Notes under the pieces: model-generated
Databases searched by the model: none
What the model saw: the letters and a program-made list of their open reading frames with translations, nothing else
What the model was told of the DNA's origin: nothing
Shown: positions 32,715 to 40,627 of the stretch, piece by piece
Numbering within the stretch: position 1 is the stretch's first letter
How the letters are laid out: every line of letters begins with the position of its first letter
Assembly: GCA_964619265.1 (NCBI GenBank)
Contig: CAZUCE010000030.1
Coordinates: forward strand, 1 to 50,371
Reading direction: 5' to 3'
Length of the DNA stretch: 50,371 nucleotides
DNA from: CAZUCE01 sp964619265
GTDB taxonomy: Bacteria; Planctomycetota; UBA1135; GCA-002686595
Position numbers and translations under genes: made by a program

Positions 32715-33812
32715 CTATAGAAGCTGAACGAGAGCCTCGAGGACTCGCTCGGGATCGATCGCTACCAGGCACTCGCGATCCACGCCGGAGGGCTCGGGGC
32801 CGGTGGGGCGAGGACAAATGGCCCGATGACAGGGCGCGCAGGGCAGCTCGCCCCTCAGCACCTGCTCCGCGCTCGGGCGAAGGGCCGTATGGCGTGGGTC
32901 GGTCGAACCCACCAACACGACAGCCGGGGTTCCAACCGCTCGCGCCAGGTGCCGAGGCCCGGTGTCGCCGGTCAACACCGCAGCCGACCGACCGAACAAG
33001 GCCGTGAGCTCCTCGAGGTCCGGGGCGCGCTCTGGGTCGAGCAACGTGGTAGCGCCCCGGGGCAGACCGTCGCGAACCTCCCGCGCAACCGATTCGTCCC
33101 CGAGCCCCGGGGCCAGCAGCAACGGCCAGCCCAGCTCCCGATGGAGCCGGCCGAGGAGCCTGACCCAAACGCTGGGCGGTGGCGACTTCGCGACGGCGCC
33201 CCCCGCCCCACCGATCGACGCGGTCAAAAACGGGCGACCCGGGTCGAGCCCGCATCCAGCCAGCTGCTCTCCCATCGTGCGCGCGACCTCGGGGCGCGCC
33301 GCCAGCCTCGGACGGGGATCGCGCACCGCAATGCCGAGGGCTCCAAGCAGCTCGGTGTAGGTCGCCGCTCCCGGACGCGGCAAGGTCCGCGGGGCACGTC
33401 CCCGCACCCCGCGATGCAGCGGCGTCGCCCCTCGCTCGAGCGCGGGGCGAATCGCATCGGTCAGCAACCAGCCCCGACCATCGCGGGCCAGGCCGACGCG
33501 AATCGGAATGCGCGCACGGGCCGCCGTCCAGGCTGAGCGAAAAGACCCGGCCAACAACAGCGCGGCGCCGTGACCCCGCACGCGAGCCACGAGCTCGGGC
33601 TCCGGAATCTCGCTGGGCAGGCTGCGGGCGCCGCGGAAGCGCGGGGCCACAAGCTCGGCCATCCGATTCGGCGCGGTGATCGTGAGCGCTTGCGCGTGTC
33701 CGCTTTCCGCAAACGCATCGGCGAGTGCGCGCAGGGCGGGCTCGGCCGCTAGAAAGTCGCCGAGCGGCGTAGGCGCTCGAACCCACAGGCCGCGGGCGGG
33801 GTCGATTCTCAT
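32715..33812 (-). CDS. Glycosyltransferase family 9 (heptosyltransferase-like)
   Basis: A 365-residue GT-B glycosyltransferase of the ADP-heptose:LPS type. N-terminal LWVRAPTPLGDFLAAEPALRAL is the family's acceptor-side start; the donor side shows LTASIGGAGG, LLLAPGLGDE and LTGDTGPRHLARAVGTPAVVLVG with SEQVLRGELPCAPCHRA. It should add a heptose or similar sugar to the LPS core. ATG 33812 is chosen; it lies 17 bp after the stop of the waaF-like gene, so both form one operon. The acceptor cannot be told. Confidence 0.85.
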   Translation of the reverse strand: MRIDPARGLWVRAPTPLGDFLAAEPALRALADAFAESGHAQALTITAPNRMAELVAPRFRGARSLPSEIPEPELVARVRGHGAALLLAGSFRSAWTAARARIPIRVGLARDGRGWLLTDAIRPALERGATPLHRGVRGRAPRTLPRPGAATYTELLGALGIAVRDPRPRLAARPEVARTMGEQLAGCGLDPGRPFLTASIGGAGGAVAKSPPPSVWVRLLGRLHRELGWPLLLAPGLGDESVAREVRDGLPRGATTLLDPERAPDLEELTALFGRSAAVLTGDTGPRHLARAVGTPAVVLVGSTDPRHTALRPSAEQVLRGELPCAPCHRAICPRPTGPEPSGVDRECLVAIDPERVLEALVQLL

Positions 33813-33828
33813 GGGCGGCTGTCCCTCA

Positions 33829-34866
33829 TCAACCGACTCTGGCCGGAGACAGGACCCGGCGGACCGCAGCGAGCACGGTCTCAACCGGCAGATCGTTCAA
33901 GCATCGGTGGTGACCGAGGGGGCAGCTGCGTTCAAGGCACGGCGCGCACTCCAGGTCGTCGCGCCGGACGATTTCACAGCGCTCTAGACTGGTCGCGGTC
34001 AGCTCGGGAAAGTTCGGCCCCATCACGCTCACGCACGGAATGTCGAAGGCGGCTGCGATCCAGCGCGGGCCAGAATCCCCGACCAGCACCAGTCGCGACT
34101 CGCGAACCAGCGCCTTGGAAATTGCAAGGGTTGCGGATCCGGCCGGAGGCAGATGAGCGATGTCTGGCAACAACTGCTCCAATCCCTCCAACAAGGGCCG
34201 CTCGCCGGGAGCTCCGAGCAGGAGCACGGGCCAGCCCCGCTCGCGGTGAATTTCGGTCAAGGCGGCCGCGAAGCGCTCGATGGGCCACAGCTTGGCTGCG
34301 CCAAAGGCAGCTCCGGGACAACACACGACGAACTCTTCGAGCCGCAGCTCGCGCAGGATCTCCCGCGCGCGTTCGGCCGAAGGTCGATCCACCTCGAGGA
34401 CAGGGTGCAGCTCCGCGGGGGACAGGTCGACCAGCCCAGCGACGTCGGCCAGCAGATGCGCGGTTGGAATCGCCACCCGGCGCCCCCCCCGAGACGGCGG
34501 AACCACCCGGTGGGTCAACAGGGGTCCGCGGCCCGCCAGGGCTGCACCCGCCCGGACCGGAACTCGCGCGAGCCAGGCTCGCAGCGCCGAACCCGGAGAA
34601 TTGGAGAGCAGCAGGACGGAATCGGGCTGCAGTTCGGCGTAGGCCTCTCGCTCGGTGAGCCCCCGACCGACCCGCACCAAATGCGGTTCGAGTTCGTCGC
34701 CCGACAGGATGTCCGCGAGGTGTTCCCGCACCAGAATCGAAACGCGGGCCGGCCGCGGATCGCTGGCCGCGGCTCGCAGGACCGGCGTGGCCATGACCAA
34801 GTCGCCGACCCAGTTGGGGGCGCGAATCGCGAGGTGGGTGCCCTCCAGCTCAGCTCGCGCGCTCAT
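33829..34866 (-). CDS. waaF: LPS heptosyltransferase II-like glycosyltransferase (GT9)
   Basis: A 345-residue GT9 protein. Typical blocks: LAIRAPNWVGDLVMATPVLRA at the N-terminus, VVCCPGAAFGAAKLWP (donor binding), WPVLLLGAPGERPL, LVGDSGPRWIAAAFDIPCV, and ECAPCLERSCPLGHHRC near the end. The N-W-x-G-D-x-x-M and W-P patterns are those of WaaF, which adds the second heptose from ADP-heptose to the inner LPS core. The ATG at 34866 gives the family N-terminus. It is followed by the second GT9 gene. The ADP-heptose it needs is made by HldE (42575-44059). Confidence 0.85.
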   Translation of the reverse strand: MSARAELEGTHLAIRAPNWVGDLVMATPVLRAAASDPRPARVSILVREHLADILSGDELEPHLVRVGRGLTEREAYAELQPDSVLLLSNSPGSALRAWLARVPVRAGAALAGRGPLLTHRVVPPSRGGRRVAIPTAHLLADVAGLVDLSPAELHPVLEVDRPSAERAREILRELRLEEFVVCCPGAAFGAAKLWPIERFAAALTEIHRERGWPVLLLGAPGERPLLEGLEQLLPDIAHLPPAGSATLAISKALVRESRLVLVGDSGPRWIAAAFDIPCVSVMGPNFPELTATSLERCEIVRRDDLECAPCLERSCPLGHHRCLNDLPVETVLAAVRRVLSPARVG

Positions 34867-35501
34867 GCTCGATGCCCCCGGGGAAGGCCCCTGCTGCCTC
34901 CCCATGTCCGAAAGCAGGCAACGAACAGGCGCCCTCCGGGGATCTCACGGACGACGGGTCTTCGGGCATCGAGCTCCTCCACGGCGCGCATCGGACCGCA
35001 CCACCCAGACCGGGTCAACCGCGCGCCCGGATCGTCCGCGCTCGGGAACCGAAAGAGAACTTCTCCAGGCGGAGTTCGGTGATGGCTCTCCGGGAGGCCT
35101 CGAACCGCCGCTGAGCCAGCTTCACTCTTCGGTGGACCCCACCGGGGCCTGCGCTGCCTCCGGCGCCTTCTCCCTGTTCCTCCTACCCCGCCTACTCCCG
35201 GCCTCCCGGGATCGACCGGGTTTCGAAGCGGCTGGCCGCCGCGTCCCGTCCCAGGGGTATCCTCCAAGGAGAGCTTGGGGGTTTCTTCCCCCCCCAGCCG
35301 ATTCCTTTCCCGGGAGCTAGCTCCCTTCGCGAAGCCTCTCAACGGAGGTCCTCCCCCCCCGGAGGCCCAGCTCCCACGAGGTCGCCTCGCAGCGGACTCG
35401 GCTGCTGCCAGCTCGCTCAAGCCCCGCCTCTTCGGGCGGATCCACCCCCCACGATCTCGAACGGCTCTCCGCCGAGCCCTCAGCCGGCGAGCCCCCCCGC
35501 C
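34867..35501. other. 635-bp divergent intergenic region
   Basis: No credible gene between waaF (leftward) and the first GDH (rightward). Near the GDH side there are G- and C-runs that can pair (GGGGG and CCCCC around 35278-35296) and a perfect 14-bp palindrome at 35312-35325. Open frames here are Gly/Arg/Pro-rich noise. Confidence 0.45.
35312..35325. promoter_or_regulatory. Perfect palindrome upstream of the GDH operon
   Basis: GGGAGCTAGCTCCC reads the same on both strands, 177 bp upstream of the GDH start. It could be an operator or a hairpin in the leader. Only symmetry supports it. Confidence 0.25.
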
Positions 35502-36788
35502 ATGTCGACCGGAACTGCTCTCGCTCAAGGATCTTCCCAGAGCGACGAATTCAACCCGTTCCTCGCGATGGCCGAGCGGTTTAACACCGCGGCCGATCTC
35601 CTAGGCCTCGAGTCTGGCGTTCGCGACGTGCTTCGTGAGCCCGACCGCGAGCTGACCGTCTCCATTCCGGTCGTCATGGACGACGGACAGATCCGGCTGT
35701 TCAAGGGGTATCGAGTTCAGCACAACTTCCTGCGTGGCCCCGCCAAGGGCGGCATCCGCTTCGCGCCGGACGTGCACCTCGATGAGGTCCGCGCTCTGGC
35801 TGCCTGGATGACCTGGAAGTGCTCGGTCGTCAACGTCCCGTTCGGCGGCGGCAAGGGCGGCGTGATCTGCGACCCGCGCAGCATGTCACGGGGCGAACTG
35901 GAGCGACTGACCCGGCGTTACACGACGGCGATCATGGACATTCTCGGTCCCGATCGCGACGTGCCCGCGCCGGACATGAACACGAATGAACAGACGATGG
36001 CGTGGATCATGGATACTTACTCCATGCACGTTCGTCGCTCGACGACCGCTATCGTGACCGGCAAGCCCCTGAGTCTGGGCGGTAGCCGGGGGCGCACCGA
36101 GGCCACTGGCCGCGGAGTCATGATTTCGTGCCGGGAGGCGCTGAAGACCCTCGGCATTCGCCCGGAGAGCGCGCGCGTCGTGGTGCAAGGCTCGGGCAAC
36201 GTGGGAGGCATCGGCGCGACGCTGATGCACCGCGAGGGCTACAAAATCGTGTCGATCAGCGACATCTCGGGCGCGATTCACAACGACAAGGGACTCGACA
36301 TGCCGGCCGTGCGAGCCTGGCTCATCGATCACCGCACCCTTGAGGGCTACGCCGAGGCCGACCACATCGGAGCCGCCGAGCAACTCGAGCTGGAGTGTGA
36401 AGTCCTCGCCCCCTGCGCGACGGAAAATCAGATCACCTCTCAGAACGTCGACCGGATCCAGGCGCGTCTGATCGTCGAGGGCGCCAATGGCCCGACCACC
36501 GCGGTCGCCGACAAGAAACTCGAAGAGCGCGGCATTTTGGTCGTCCCCGACATCCTGGCCAACGCCGGCGGCGTCACGGTGTCCTACTTCGAGTGGGTCC
36601 AAGACCGTATGGGCTACTTCTGGACCGAAGAAATCGTCAACTCCAGGCTCGAGCAATCGATGGTCGCCTCGTTCTACGACGTCGACCGTTACCGCCGGAA
36701 GTACGAGTGCTCGATGCGAATCGCTTCGTACCTACTCGCCGTGGAACGTGTCGCGAACGTCTACAAGATGCGCGGCATCCTCTCCTAG
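35502..36788 (+). CDS. gdhB: Glutamate dehydrogenase, catalytic subunit
   Basis: A 428-residue Glu/Leu/Phe/Val dehydrogenase-family enzyme (2-oxoglutarate + ammonium + NAD(P)H to glutamate). The catalytic residues are all present: Lys82 in GPAKGGIRF, Lys106 in MTWKCSVVNVPF, Lys118 in GGGKGGVI, and Asp158 in VPAPDMNTNE. The Rossmann domain starts at GRTEATGRGVMI with GSGNVGG. A second GDH gene follows after 14 bp; that one has lost key lysines. The two are likely co-transcribed and may form one hetero-oligomer. The name gdhB follows the Thermus convention for the catalytic partner and is an inference. Confidence 0.92.
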   Translation: MSTGTALAQGSSQSDEFNPFLAMAERFNTAADLLGLESGVRDVLREPDRELTVSIPVVMDDGQIRLFKGYRVQHNFLRGPAKGGIRFAPDVHLDEVRALAAWMTWKCSVVNVPFGGGKGGVICDPRSMSRGELERLTRRYTTAIMDILGPDRDVPAPDMNTNEQTMAWIMDTYSMHVRRSTTAIVTGKPLSLGGSRGRTEATGRGVMISCREALKTLGIRPESARVVVQGSGNVGGIGATLMHREGYKIVSISDISGAIHNDKGLDMPAVRAWLIDHRTLEGYAEADHIGAAEQLELECEVLAPCATENQITSQNVDRIQARLIVEGANGPTTAVADKKLEERGILVVPDILANAGGVTVSYFEWVQDRMGYFWTEEIVNSRLEQSMVASFYDVDRYRRKYECSMRIASYLLAVERVANVYKMRGILS

Positions 36789-36802
36789 CTGGGGCCCCTG
36801 CC

Positions 36803-38116
36803 ATGGTCAAGAACGCCACCCCGGCCGGAGTCGACGACACACAACTGCCGACCACGCCGCCGCTCGACGAAGAGACCCCCTTCGCGACGATGATGACCGC
36901 CTTCGACGAGGCGGCCGGCCAACTCGGTATCAACCCCGACAATTACGAGATCCTGCGGCGCCCCGACCGCGAGATCCGCTATTCGGTTCCTGTCCGGCTC
37001 GACTCGGGCCGTATGGCCGTGTTCGACGGCTATCGCGTTCAACACAACCAGGGACTGGGCCCGTTCTGTGGGCCGCTGACCCTTTCGGGTCAGGTCAACC
37101 TGGACACCTTGCGGGCGCTCGCCGCCTGGATGACCTGGAAGTGCGCGCTGATGGGGATTCCCTTCGGCGGTGCCGCCGGCGGTATCAACATCGACACGCA
37201 GGTGACTTCGCGCGCCGAGCTCGAGCGCGCCGTTCGCCGCTACACAGCCGGCCTGCTCGATTCGATCGGCCCGGAAATCGACGTTCTCACCCCTGACGCA
37301 CAAACCTCCGAGGAGCACGTCATGGCCTGGGTGATGGACACCGTCTCCATCCACCAGCGACATACCGAGAATGCCGTCGTGACCGGCAAGCCTGCGCTGC
37401 TCTCGGGAACTCGGGGCTCGATCGACGCGGTGGCCCAGGGCCTGCGCAACGTGCTGCGCCTCGCGGTTGAATCCAATGACCTTGGGATCGAGCGCCCGCG
37501 TGTGATCGTCCAAGGCTCGGGCCGGGTAGGCGGCAACTTCGCGCGCCTCGCCCACGAATCGGGGTTCCACGTGGTCGGCATCTCCGACGTCCAGACCGCC
37601 CTGTACAACGAGAAGGGCCTCGCGATCCCCGACATCCTGGCCTGGCGTCAAGCCCAAGGCAGCCTGGCCAAGTGCCCGGCCAACGCCGAGAAGATCAGCA
37701 ACGCCGAACTGCTCACCCGCGAGTGCGACGTCCTGGCCCCCTGCGCGATCGCCAACGCGGTCCATTCACGCAACGCAGCAGACGTCAGTGCCAAGCTCAT
37801 CGTCGAGGGTGCCCACGGACCCGTTTCGGTCCGCGCCGATCGCATCCTGGGCCAGCGCGGAATCGTCGTGGTCCCCGACATCCTGGCCAACGCCGGCGGT
37901 GTCGTCTCGAACTACTTCGAGTGGGTCCAAAACCGCCAGGGCCTGACGTGGCTCGACGAATTGGTCTCCAGGCGCCGCAAGCGCTTCATGACCGAGGCCT
38001 GGTACGCCGTGAACGACCTCTCTAAAACGGAAGGCGTCCGGCTGCGTATGGCCGCTCACATGCTGGCCGTCAAGCGCGTCGCCGAAGCCGATTCGCTGCG
38101 CGGCATCTACGCCTGA
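36803..38116 (+). CDS. gdhA: Glutamate dehydrogenase paralogue without catalytic lysines (probable regulatory subunit)
   Basis: A 437-residue protein that aligns with the preceding GDH end to end, but the active site is altered. KGGIRF has become CGPLTL (Cys89 and Thr93 in place of Lys and Arg) and GGGKGG has become GGAAGG (Ala125). Lys113 (MTWKCALM) and Asp165 (VLTPDAQT) remain. The nucleotide-domain entry GRTEATGRG is also changed (GSIDAVAQG), though GSGRVGG is kept. By chance the numbering equals that of the clostridial enzyme (Lys89, Lys113, Lys125, Asp165). It should not catalyse the reaction alone; the fold is well kept, so this is a maintained partner and not a decaying copy. The 3' end overlaps the convergent TSUP gene by 10 bp. 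Confidence 0.85.
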   Translation: MVKNATPAGVDDTQLPTTPPLDEETPFATMMTAFDEAAGQLGINPDNYEILRRPDREIRYSVPVRLDSGRMAVFDGYRVQHNQGLGPFCGPLTLSGQVNLDTLRALAAWMTWKCALMGIPFGGAAGGINIDTQVTSRAELERAVRRYTAGLLDSIGPEIDVLTPDAQTSEEHVMAWVMDTVSIHQRHTENAVVTGKPALLSGTRGSIDAVAQGLRNVLRLAVESNDLGIERPRVIVQGSGRVGGNFARLAHESGFHVVGISDVQTALYNEKGLAIPDILAWRQAQGSLAKCPANAEKISNAELLTRECDVLAPCAIANAVHSRNAADVSAKLIVEGAHGPVSVRADRILGQRGIVVVPDILANAGGVVSNYFEWVQNRQGLTWLDELVSRRRKRFMTEAWYAVNDLSKTEGVRLRMAAHMLAVKRVAEADSLRGIYA

Positions 38117-39018
38117 TCCAGCCCGTCTGCGGGGCTGGCTTCGTCTTTCGAATCCGCCTTGGACGCGGGCGTCTTCTCGAGGTCGCGCAGGAATCGCACG
38201 GCGGTGAACAGCAGCGTGGCGAGCAAGATGCCCTGGGCGTAGCGAGCGACGCCGTCTCCATGCACGAGCTGGGTGCCCAGAATCGCCCCCACGGCGGCGC
38301 CGGGAACCAGCCAAGCGAGTTCCCCCCACACCACGCGACCCGCGGTGTGGTGTAGGTACAGCGATCGAGATCCGGTGACCATCGCGTTGGCAAGAGCAAT
38401 CGCTCGTGCCGTAACAAACCCGGCCGCCGGGAACACCACGAACAGCGCCGGCGTGACGATCAGTCCTCCGCCGATTCCAAAGAGCGGTGCAACGCCGCCC
38501 CCGAGGAGTCCGATCAGCGCGCACGAGATGCCCTGCCCAAGGGACAGGGCCGGAGGCTCGAGCCCTGGGCCAAGAACGCTGGAGCTCGGCCCCAACAAGG
38601 CGTAGGCCACGCGCGCTGCGGCGATCAGGAGCAGCGAGATGAACAGAATCCGCAGCGCGCGTCCGCCGATGCGCTCGGCGATTCGAAAGCCCACCTGAAT
38701 CCCGACCAGCGCGCCGCCGACGACACACGCGAGCACCACCGGACGCAGGGAGTTCTGCGCATGGAAAGACTCGGTGATCGTCGAGAGGGTGGCTGTGGTC
38801 AGCACCAATCCAAGCGAGGTCGCCACAGCACGGCTGAGCGGGAGGCCTCGCAGAAAATGCAGCACCGGAACAGCGAACAACCCGCCACCGATACCCGCCA
38901 TCGAGCCGAGAAACGAGATCAGCACGCCGGTCGGCAGCAAGGCACCGCGTGGAATCCGCGGCGGACGTTCGTAGGCGGGCTCGATGTTCTGCTTGTCCTC
39001 GGCCGAGTTCGCACTCAT
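38107..39018 (-). CDS. TSUP (TauE/SafE) family membrane permease
   Basis: A 303-residue inner-membrane protein with two homologous halves, each opening with the TSUP signature: GVLISFLGSMAGIGGGLFAVPVL cut by the first helices, and later GLLGGGVAPLFGIGGGLIVTP. About eight membrane helices in total. TSUP proteins move sulfite, sulfonates or other small organosulfur or organic anions. The start at 39018 overlaps the stop of the rfaE2-like gene (ATGA), so it is the last gene of that operon. The C-terminus is short, acidic and cytoplasmic. Confidence 0.88.
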   Translation of the reverse strand: MSANSAEDKQNIEPAYERPPRIPRGALLPTGVLISFLGSMAGIGGGLFAVPVLHFLRGLPLSRAVATSLGLVLTTATLSTITESFHAQNSLRPVVLACVVGGALVGIQVGFRIAERIGGRALRILFISLLLIAAARVAYALLGPSSSVLGPGLEPPALSLGQGISCALIGLLGGGVAPLFGIGGGLIVTPALFVVFPAAGFVTARAIALANAMVTGSRSLYLHHTAGRVVWGELAWLVPGAAVGAILGTQLVHGDGVARYAQGILLATLLFTAVRFLRDLEKTPASKADSKDEASPADGLDQA

Positions 39019-39548
39019 CGGACCACCTCGTTTCCCCGCAACCGAGCGGCGAGCTGCGTGGTGGCGTGGTTCTTCGAATCGCCGACAAAGGCCATTTCGA
39101 CGCCCAACTCGCGATCGATCGCAGCTTCGGGCAACGTCGCTTCTGTGTAGTCGGTTCCCTTCGCGTGCACCTGCGGCTTGAGCAGGCGCAAGACGCGCTC
39201 GACCGTCGCCTCTTGGAAGGACGTCACCAGCGCTACCGGCCGGAGCCCCGCGACGAGCTCAGCGCGTTCAGCCAGCGAGACAAGCGGGCGATCCGGACCT
39301 TTTAGGCCGCGCAGAGAATCGTCGTCGTTGAGAGCCACAACCAAGAAGTCGCCCAACTCGGCGGCGGCTTCGAGCAATCGCAGGTGACCCACGTGCAGCA
39401 GATCAAATCCGCCATTGGTCAGGACCACGCGACGCGCCCCTCCGTTTTCTCGAGCTTGCGCAAGCGCGTTCGCCGCTGCGTCGAGATCAAGCCGCACACG
39501 CGGAGGAAGCTTGCCGAAGGCGGCGGTTTCCGAAGAGGCAGGAGTCAT
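39015..39548 (-). CDS. RfaE2-like nucleotidyltransferase (cytidylyltransferase family)
   Basis: A 177-residue enzyme of the HIGH-type nucleotidyltransferases. The core is VVLTNGGFDLLHVGHLRLLE (one cut of the N-G-x-F-D-x-x-H-x-G-H motif), then VVALNDDDSLRGLKGPDRP and VHAKGTDYTEATLPE. This equals the C-terminal half of HldE, which transfers AMP from ATP to heptose 1-phosphate. Its start overlaps the end of the PfkB-kinase gene (ATGA) and its end overlaps the permease gene. Together with the kinase it makes a split second version of the HldE pair. The sugar may be heptose or a related one. Confidence 0.88.
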   Translation of the reverse strand: MTPASSETAAFGKLPPRVRLDLDAAANALAQARENGGARRVVLTNGGFDLLHVGHLRLLEAAAELGDFLVVALNDDDSLRGLKGPDRPLVSLAERAELVAGLRPVALVTSFQEATVERVLRLLKPQVHAKGTDYTEATLPEAAIDRELGVEMAFVGDSKNHATTQLAARLRGNEVVR

Positions 39549-40627
39549 CGAGCCGGGTCTTGGTTCGCGGGGTGAAGCGGCGGCGGAGAAAAAGGAGAGT
39601 TTGTCTTGGCGCGTGGAACGCGCATCAGCAGCGCTTGAACTTCCGAACGATTCGGGGCAGCGGTTCCGAGTTTGAGGACCGAGCAGCCGGCGGCCGCGTT
39701 CGCAATCTCCATCGCGCGCACCGGATCGAAGCCACTGCCCAATGCGACGGCGAACCAAGCGGCCGCCGTGTCTCCGGCGCCGCTGACGTCGACGACGCGA
39801 TCCCCTCCCGCACTGGGAACCCGAGCCAGCTCGCCGTCCGGCCCGAACAGCGCCATCCCAGCACGGCCGAGAGTCGCCAGCAGGTATCGCGCGGAAGTCT
39901 CGGCCAACCAGCCGAGGGCCGCGCGCTCGAGCTCGGCGGGATCCTCCAAAAGCGCAGGCTCCTGGCCGGCGCGCCGCGCCAGGTCCTCGAGGTTTGGAGT
40001 CAGGGCGGTCAGGCCGGCCGCCTGAAACTCGAGTCGGCGGGGATCGAGCACACAGCAGGTTCCGCGCTCAGCCAGGGACGTCATGGGGGCTTGCAACTCC
40101 TCGCCGAGGTGTCCATAGCCGTAGTCCGACAGAATCGCGAGGCCATATCTCTCGGAGCCAGCTTCCGCGGCGCGCATCATCCGACGCGCCAAACGAGCGC
40201 GCTGCTTCGCGCCCAGCGGGGCCTCCGGATCCCGATCCAGCCGAAGCACCTGGACCGGCTGGCGATGGGGTGCGCTCGCGAGCACCCGAGTCTTTCGGGG
40301 TGTTCGGTACTCGGCCAGCGCGAGCGCGTGCTCGACGCCGACCCCAGCGGCGCGCAACTGCTCCAAGACTTCGCGTCCCTCGGCATCGGCGCCCAGGGCT
40401 CCCACAAAATCCACCTGCGCGCCGAGCTGCGCCAGGTTCAGCGCGACGTTCGCGGCTCCCCCGGCGCGCAACTGCTCGCTGCGTTCGCGGTACACCGGGA
40501 CAGGCGCTTCGCGGGAAAGGCGAGTCGGTTCAGCGCGCACCCACCGATCGAGGACGGCGTCTCCGATGACCAGGGCACGAAGACCGGGCAAGCCCGGGGC
40601 TTTGGACCAAAACTCGGGTTCGTTCAC
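39545..40627 (-). CDS. RfaE1-like sugar kinase (PfkB/ribokinase family)
   Basis: A 360-residue kinase. Landmarks: VIGDAVLDRWV, LSREAPVPVYR, GGAANVALNLAQLGA, VLDPRR, LTPNLEDLARR and the catalytic anion-hole motif VDVSGAGDTAAAW. The arrangement D-R-x-x ... R-x-S-x-E-A-P-V-P-V is that of D-glycero-beta-D-manno-heptose 7-phosphate kinases. It is more diverged than the HldE kinase domain at 42575-44059. The GTG at 40627 overlaps the stop of the radical SAM gene (GTGA). The C-terminal 25 residues are a Pro-rich tail. Confidence 0.85.
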   Translation of the reverse strand: MNEPEFWSKAPGLPGLRALVIGDAVLDRWVRAEPTRLSREAPVPVYRERSEQLRAGGAANVALNLAQLGAQVDFVGALGADAEGREVLEQLRAAGVGVEHALALAEYRTPRKTRVLASAPHRQPVQVLRLDRDPEAPLGAKQRARLARRMMRAAEAGSERYGLAILSDYGYGHLGEELQAPMTSLAERGTCCVLDPRRLEFQAAGLTALTPNLEDLARRAGQEPALLEDPAELERAALGWLAETSARYLLATLGRAGMALFGPDGELARVPSAGGDRVVDVSGAGDTAAAWFAVALGSGFDPVRAMEIANAAAGCSVLKLGTAAPNRSEVQALLMRVPRAKTNSPFSPPPLHPANQDPAR

